Assembly: GCA_964427485.1 (NCBI GenBank)
Contig: CAYRUP010000089.1
Location: 1-7,929 of the forward strand
DNA: 7,929 bases
Direction of reading: 5' to 3'
Source: CAYRUP01 sp964427485
GTDB lineage: Bacteria > Pseudomonadota > Gammaproteobacteria > DSM-16500
Shown: positions 6,431 to 7,929 of the stretch, piece by piece
How the letters are laid out: each line of letters starts with the position of its first letter
How positions within the stretch are numbered: position 1 is the first letter of the stretch
The notes under the pieces: generated by a model
Told to the model about the DNA's origin: nothing
Databases searched by the model: none
Seen by the model: only the letters and a program-made list of their open reading frames with translations
Made by a program: the position numbers and the translations under genes

Positions 6431-7786
6431 ATGAACAAAATAATTCGTAAAACCCTCTCCCTTCTTCTTATTAGCTGGTTTGTCAGCACTGTAAGTTTCG
6501 CAGGAACCCCGCCTAATACGAGTCTCGCACCGATGCTGCAGAAAATTTTGCCATCGGTTGTCAATATTCGCGCACAAATCAAAATTACCGATTTAAACAC
6601 TTTAAGTCGATTGCAAAAAAGTCAACAACAGAATGATCAGAACGCACCGATTCCCGATAAGTTTTTATCCGTGGGTTCTGGGGTTATCGTCAATGCTGAT
6701 AAAGGTTATATCTTAACAAATGCCCATGTGGTGGAAGATGCAGAAACTGTCGTTGTCACTTTGGGTGATGGTCATCATTATACAGCTAAAACAATTGGTC
6801 TCGACAAACCCTCTGATATTGCTTTATTGCAAATACAGGCAAAAAATCTTATTCCTATTACGATGGGTGATTCGGCTGGTTTAAAAGTCGGTGATGTCGT
6901 GGCTGCCATTGGTAATCCTTTCGGATTAAATCAAAGCGTCACATCCGGTATCATCAGCGCACTGGGACGCAATACATTAGGAATTGAAAACTATGAAAAC
7001 TTTATTCAAATCGATGCCTCCATCAACCCAGGTAACTCAGGTGGTGCATTGGTTAACACCGAAGGCCAATTGATTGGAATAAATACTGCCATTCTAGCTC
7101 CCGATCGTGGCAGCATTGGAATTGGTTTCGCGATACCTTCTAATATGGCAAAAAGTGTGATGCAACAATTAATCGAATACGGCAATGTTCGCCGTGGAAC
7201 GCTTGGTATTGGTGCACAAGATATTACACCCGATTTGGCTACTGCCTTTAATCTCAGTACTTCAAAAGGCGCTGCGGTCACGCAGGTCATGACAAATTCC
7301 CCTGCTGAAAAAGCCGGCTTACAAGTTGGAGATGTCATCACATCAGTTAATGGCTCTGAAATTAAAAATGCCAATGATGTCGTCAACGAAGTTGGGTTTA
7401 TTCGTGTGGATTCAAAAGCAAATATTGCAATTTTACGAAAAGATAAAACGTTAAATCTGACCGCAACCTTAACTGATCCGAAAAAACGCGAAGAAACCAT
7501 TGCAGCAATGGATCCTTTCTTATATGGCGTTAGTTTGAAAGATTTCAGTTTGTTGAGTCCAATTCATGGGGATGTAAAAGGTGTACTGGTTGTGACTGTT
7601 CAGGAAGATACGAATGCCTGGCAATCTGATATGCGTCCTGGCGATGTGATCACATCCGCTAACCAACAAAAAATTACATCCATTGATGATTTGAAAAAAG
7701 TTGCAGCGAGCGCGAAAGAGACTCTTTTATTAAATGTATTAAGAGGACCTGGGGCGGTATTTTTAGTGATAAGTAAACAGTCTTAA
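6431..7786 (+). CDS. Periplasmic serine endoprotease, HtrA family (DegQ/DegP-like)
   Basis: Periplasmic protease-chaperone that degrades or holds misfolded envelope proteins. The ATG at 6431 is chosen because AGAGGA (6418-6423) sits 7 nt upstream and the product then starts with a clear Sec signal peptide: MNKIIRK, a hydrophobic core, and cleavage after FVSTVSFA at residue 24. A GTG at 6389 would put 14 acidic and hydrophobic residues in front of this and is unlikely. The 451-aa protein has a trypsin-like domain with triad His99 (LTNAHVV), Asp129 (KPSDIALL) and Ser203 (NPGNSGGAL). PDZ1 spans about 255-345 (RRGTLGIG, AEKAGLQVGDVI) and PDZ2 about 365-448 (MRPGDVITSANQQ). Total length and the short LA-loop region (about residues 50-80, Gln-rich, without the cysteine pair of DegP) are closer to DegQ (455 aa) than DegP (474 aa). 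In a genome with a single such gene the name is ambiguous, so no symbol is given. Confidence 0.94.
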   Translation: MNKIIRKTLSLLLISWFVSTVSFAGTPPNTSLAPMLQKILPSVVNIRAQIKITDLNTLSRLQKSQQQNDQNAPIPDKFLSVGSGVIVNADKGYILTNAHVVEDAETVVVTLGDGHHYTAKTIGLDKPSDIALLQIQAKNLIPITMGDSAGLKVGDVVAAIGNPFGLNQSVTSGIISALGRNTLGIENYENFIQIDASINPGNSGGALVNTEGQLIGINTAILAPDRGSIGIGFAIPSNMAKSVMQQLIEYGNVRRGTLGIGAQDITPDLATAFNLSTSKGAAVTQVMTNSPAEKAGLQVGDVITSVNGSEIKNANDVVNEVGFIRVDSKANIAILRKDKTLNLTATLTDPKKREETIAAMDPFLYGVSLKDFSLLSPIHGDVKGVLVVTVQEDTNAWQSDMRPGDVITSANQQKITSIDDLKKVAASAKETLLLNVLRGPGAVFLVISKQS

Positions 7787-7846
7787 TGACGGGCACTGGG
7801 CGTGCTGAGGTATCTCCACGAATTTTAATAAATTGCGCTTAAAAAG
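7787..7846. other. Non-coding stretch after the HtrA gene
   Basis: About 60 bases follow the protease stop before the first stem-loop. The left part is GC-rich (gggcactgggcgtgc) and the right part AT-rich (aattttaataaattg). No open frame with a ribosome site, no promoter and no T-run terminator in the plus direction is evident here. Confidence 0.5.
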
Positions 7847-7865
7847 CCTTCCCAGCAGGGGAAGG
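7837..7865 (-). terminator. Candidate intrinsic terminator reading leftward
   Basis: A 7-bp GC-rich stem (7847-7853 ccttccc with 7859-7865 gggaagg) encloses a 5-nt loop. On the minus strand the stem is followed by C and then five T residues (aaaaa at 7841-7845 on the plus strand). That is the layout of a rho-independent terminator for a minus-strand gene lying beyond the right edge of the window, converging on the protease gene. The stem could also help protect the 3' end of the protease message, but no T-run follows it in the plus direction. Confidence 0.5.
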
Positions 7866-7878
7866 TGCCCAACGGGCA
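7866..7878. repeat. Small stem-loop abutting the terminator-like hairpin
   Basis: tgccc (7866-7870) and gggca (7874-7878) form a perfect 5-bp stem over the 3-nt loop aac, immediately adjacent to the 7847-7865 hairpin with no gap. Two back-to-back short GC stems are typical of REP-type intergenic repeats. A second copy within this window was not found. Confidence 0.55.
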
Positions 7879-7900
7879 TAGGCGTCAAGCTAAGGAACAA

Positions 7901-7928
7901 ATGTCATCCTGAGCGCAGCGAAGGATCG
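7901..7928 (-). repeat. Dispersed REP-like repeat, right copy
   Basis: Exact 28-base reverse complement of 7-34, so the two copies form inverted repeats enclosing the entire eight-gene block. The identity stops at the 3' side by a mismatch (position 7929 versus position 6) and at the other side beyond 7901. It lies about 115 bp after the protease stop, next to the two stem-loops, in a non-coding stretch that appears to be a cluster of repeats. Confidence 0.8.
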
Positions 7929-7929
7929 C

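Noticed and set aside
7006..7500. 164-aa open frame on the minus strand within the protease gene
   Set aside because: It lies antisense to the conserved catalytic Ser and PDZ1 coding sequence, has no ribosome site that I could see and no recognisable motif; it is a shadow of the real gene.
7..7928. Composite transposon or integrated island bounded by the inverted repeats
   Set aside because: The interior is entirely housekeeping genes with conserved gammaproteobacterial synteny (bamD / rluD-pgeF). There is no transposase or integrase and no target-site duplication that I can see.

Overview
This window looks like an ordinary core-genome segment of a gammaproteobacterium. Base composition is moderately AT-rich (about 42% GC by eye). 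The divergent order bamD / rluD-pgeF is the arrangement known from Escherichia coli and many other Gammaproteobacteria. The compact genes, GC level and REP-like intergenic repeats would suit a Legionellales/Coxiellaceae-type organism, but that narrower placement is inference and was not tested.

Layout from left to right. A dispersed-repeat copy (7-34) sits directly behind pncA (nicotinamidase, minus strand). Divergent from pncA is a tightly packed plus-strand run: ygfZ (folate-binding Fe-S maintenance protein), nadE (glutamine-dependent NAD synthetase, start overlapping the ygfZ stop by one base) and a LysE/RhtB-type exporter (2 bp after nadE). That run meets bamD (minus strand) tail to tail, and the 74-bp gap between them is almost entirely one large hairpin element containing a perfect 34-bp palindrome. 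Divergent from bamD is a second plus-strand run: rluD (23S rRNA pseudouridine synthase), pgeF (overlapping rluD by 4 bp) and a DegQ/DegP-type periplasmic serine protease 45 bp further on. The last ~140 bp are non-coding and hold two adjacent stem-loops plus a second copy of the first repeat, in inverted orientation (7901-7928).

How the genes relate. pncA and nadE are the entry and final steps of NAD salvage through nicotinic acid, and here they are almost neighbours, separated only by ygfZ. bamD, pgeF and the HtrA protease all serve the cell envelope (outer-membrane protein assembly, peptidoglycan precursor fidelity, periplasmic protein quality control), while rluD matures the ribosome. No prophage, transposase, CRISPR array, RNA gene or defence system is visible. 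The points most worth a second look are the inverted repeats enclosing the block, the two structured intergenic elements, and an apparent in-frame loss of a conserved segment in PgeF. I see no convincing evidence of an undescribed system. No gene-free stretch exceeds 300 bases.
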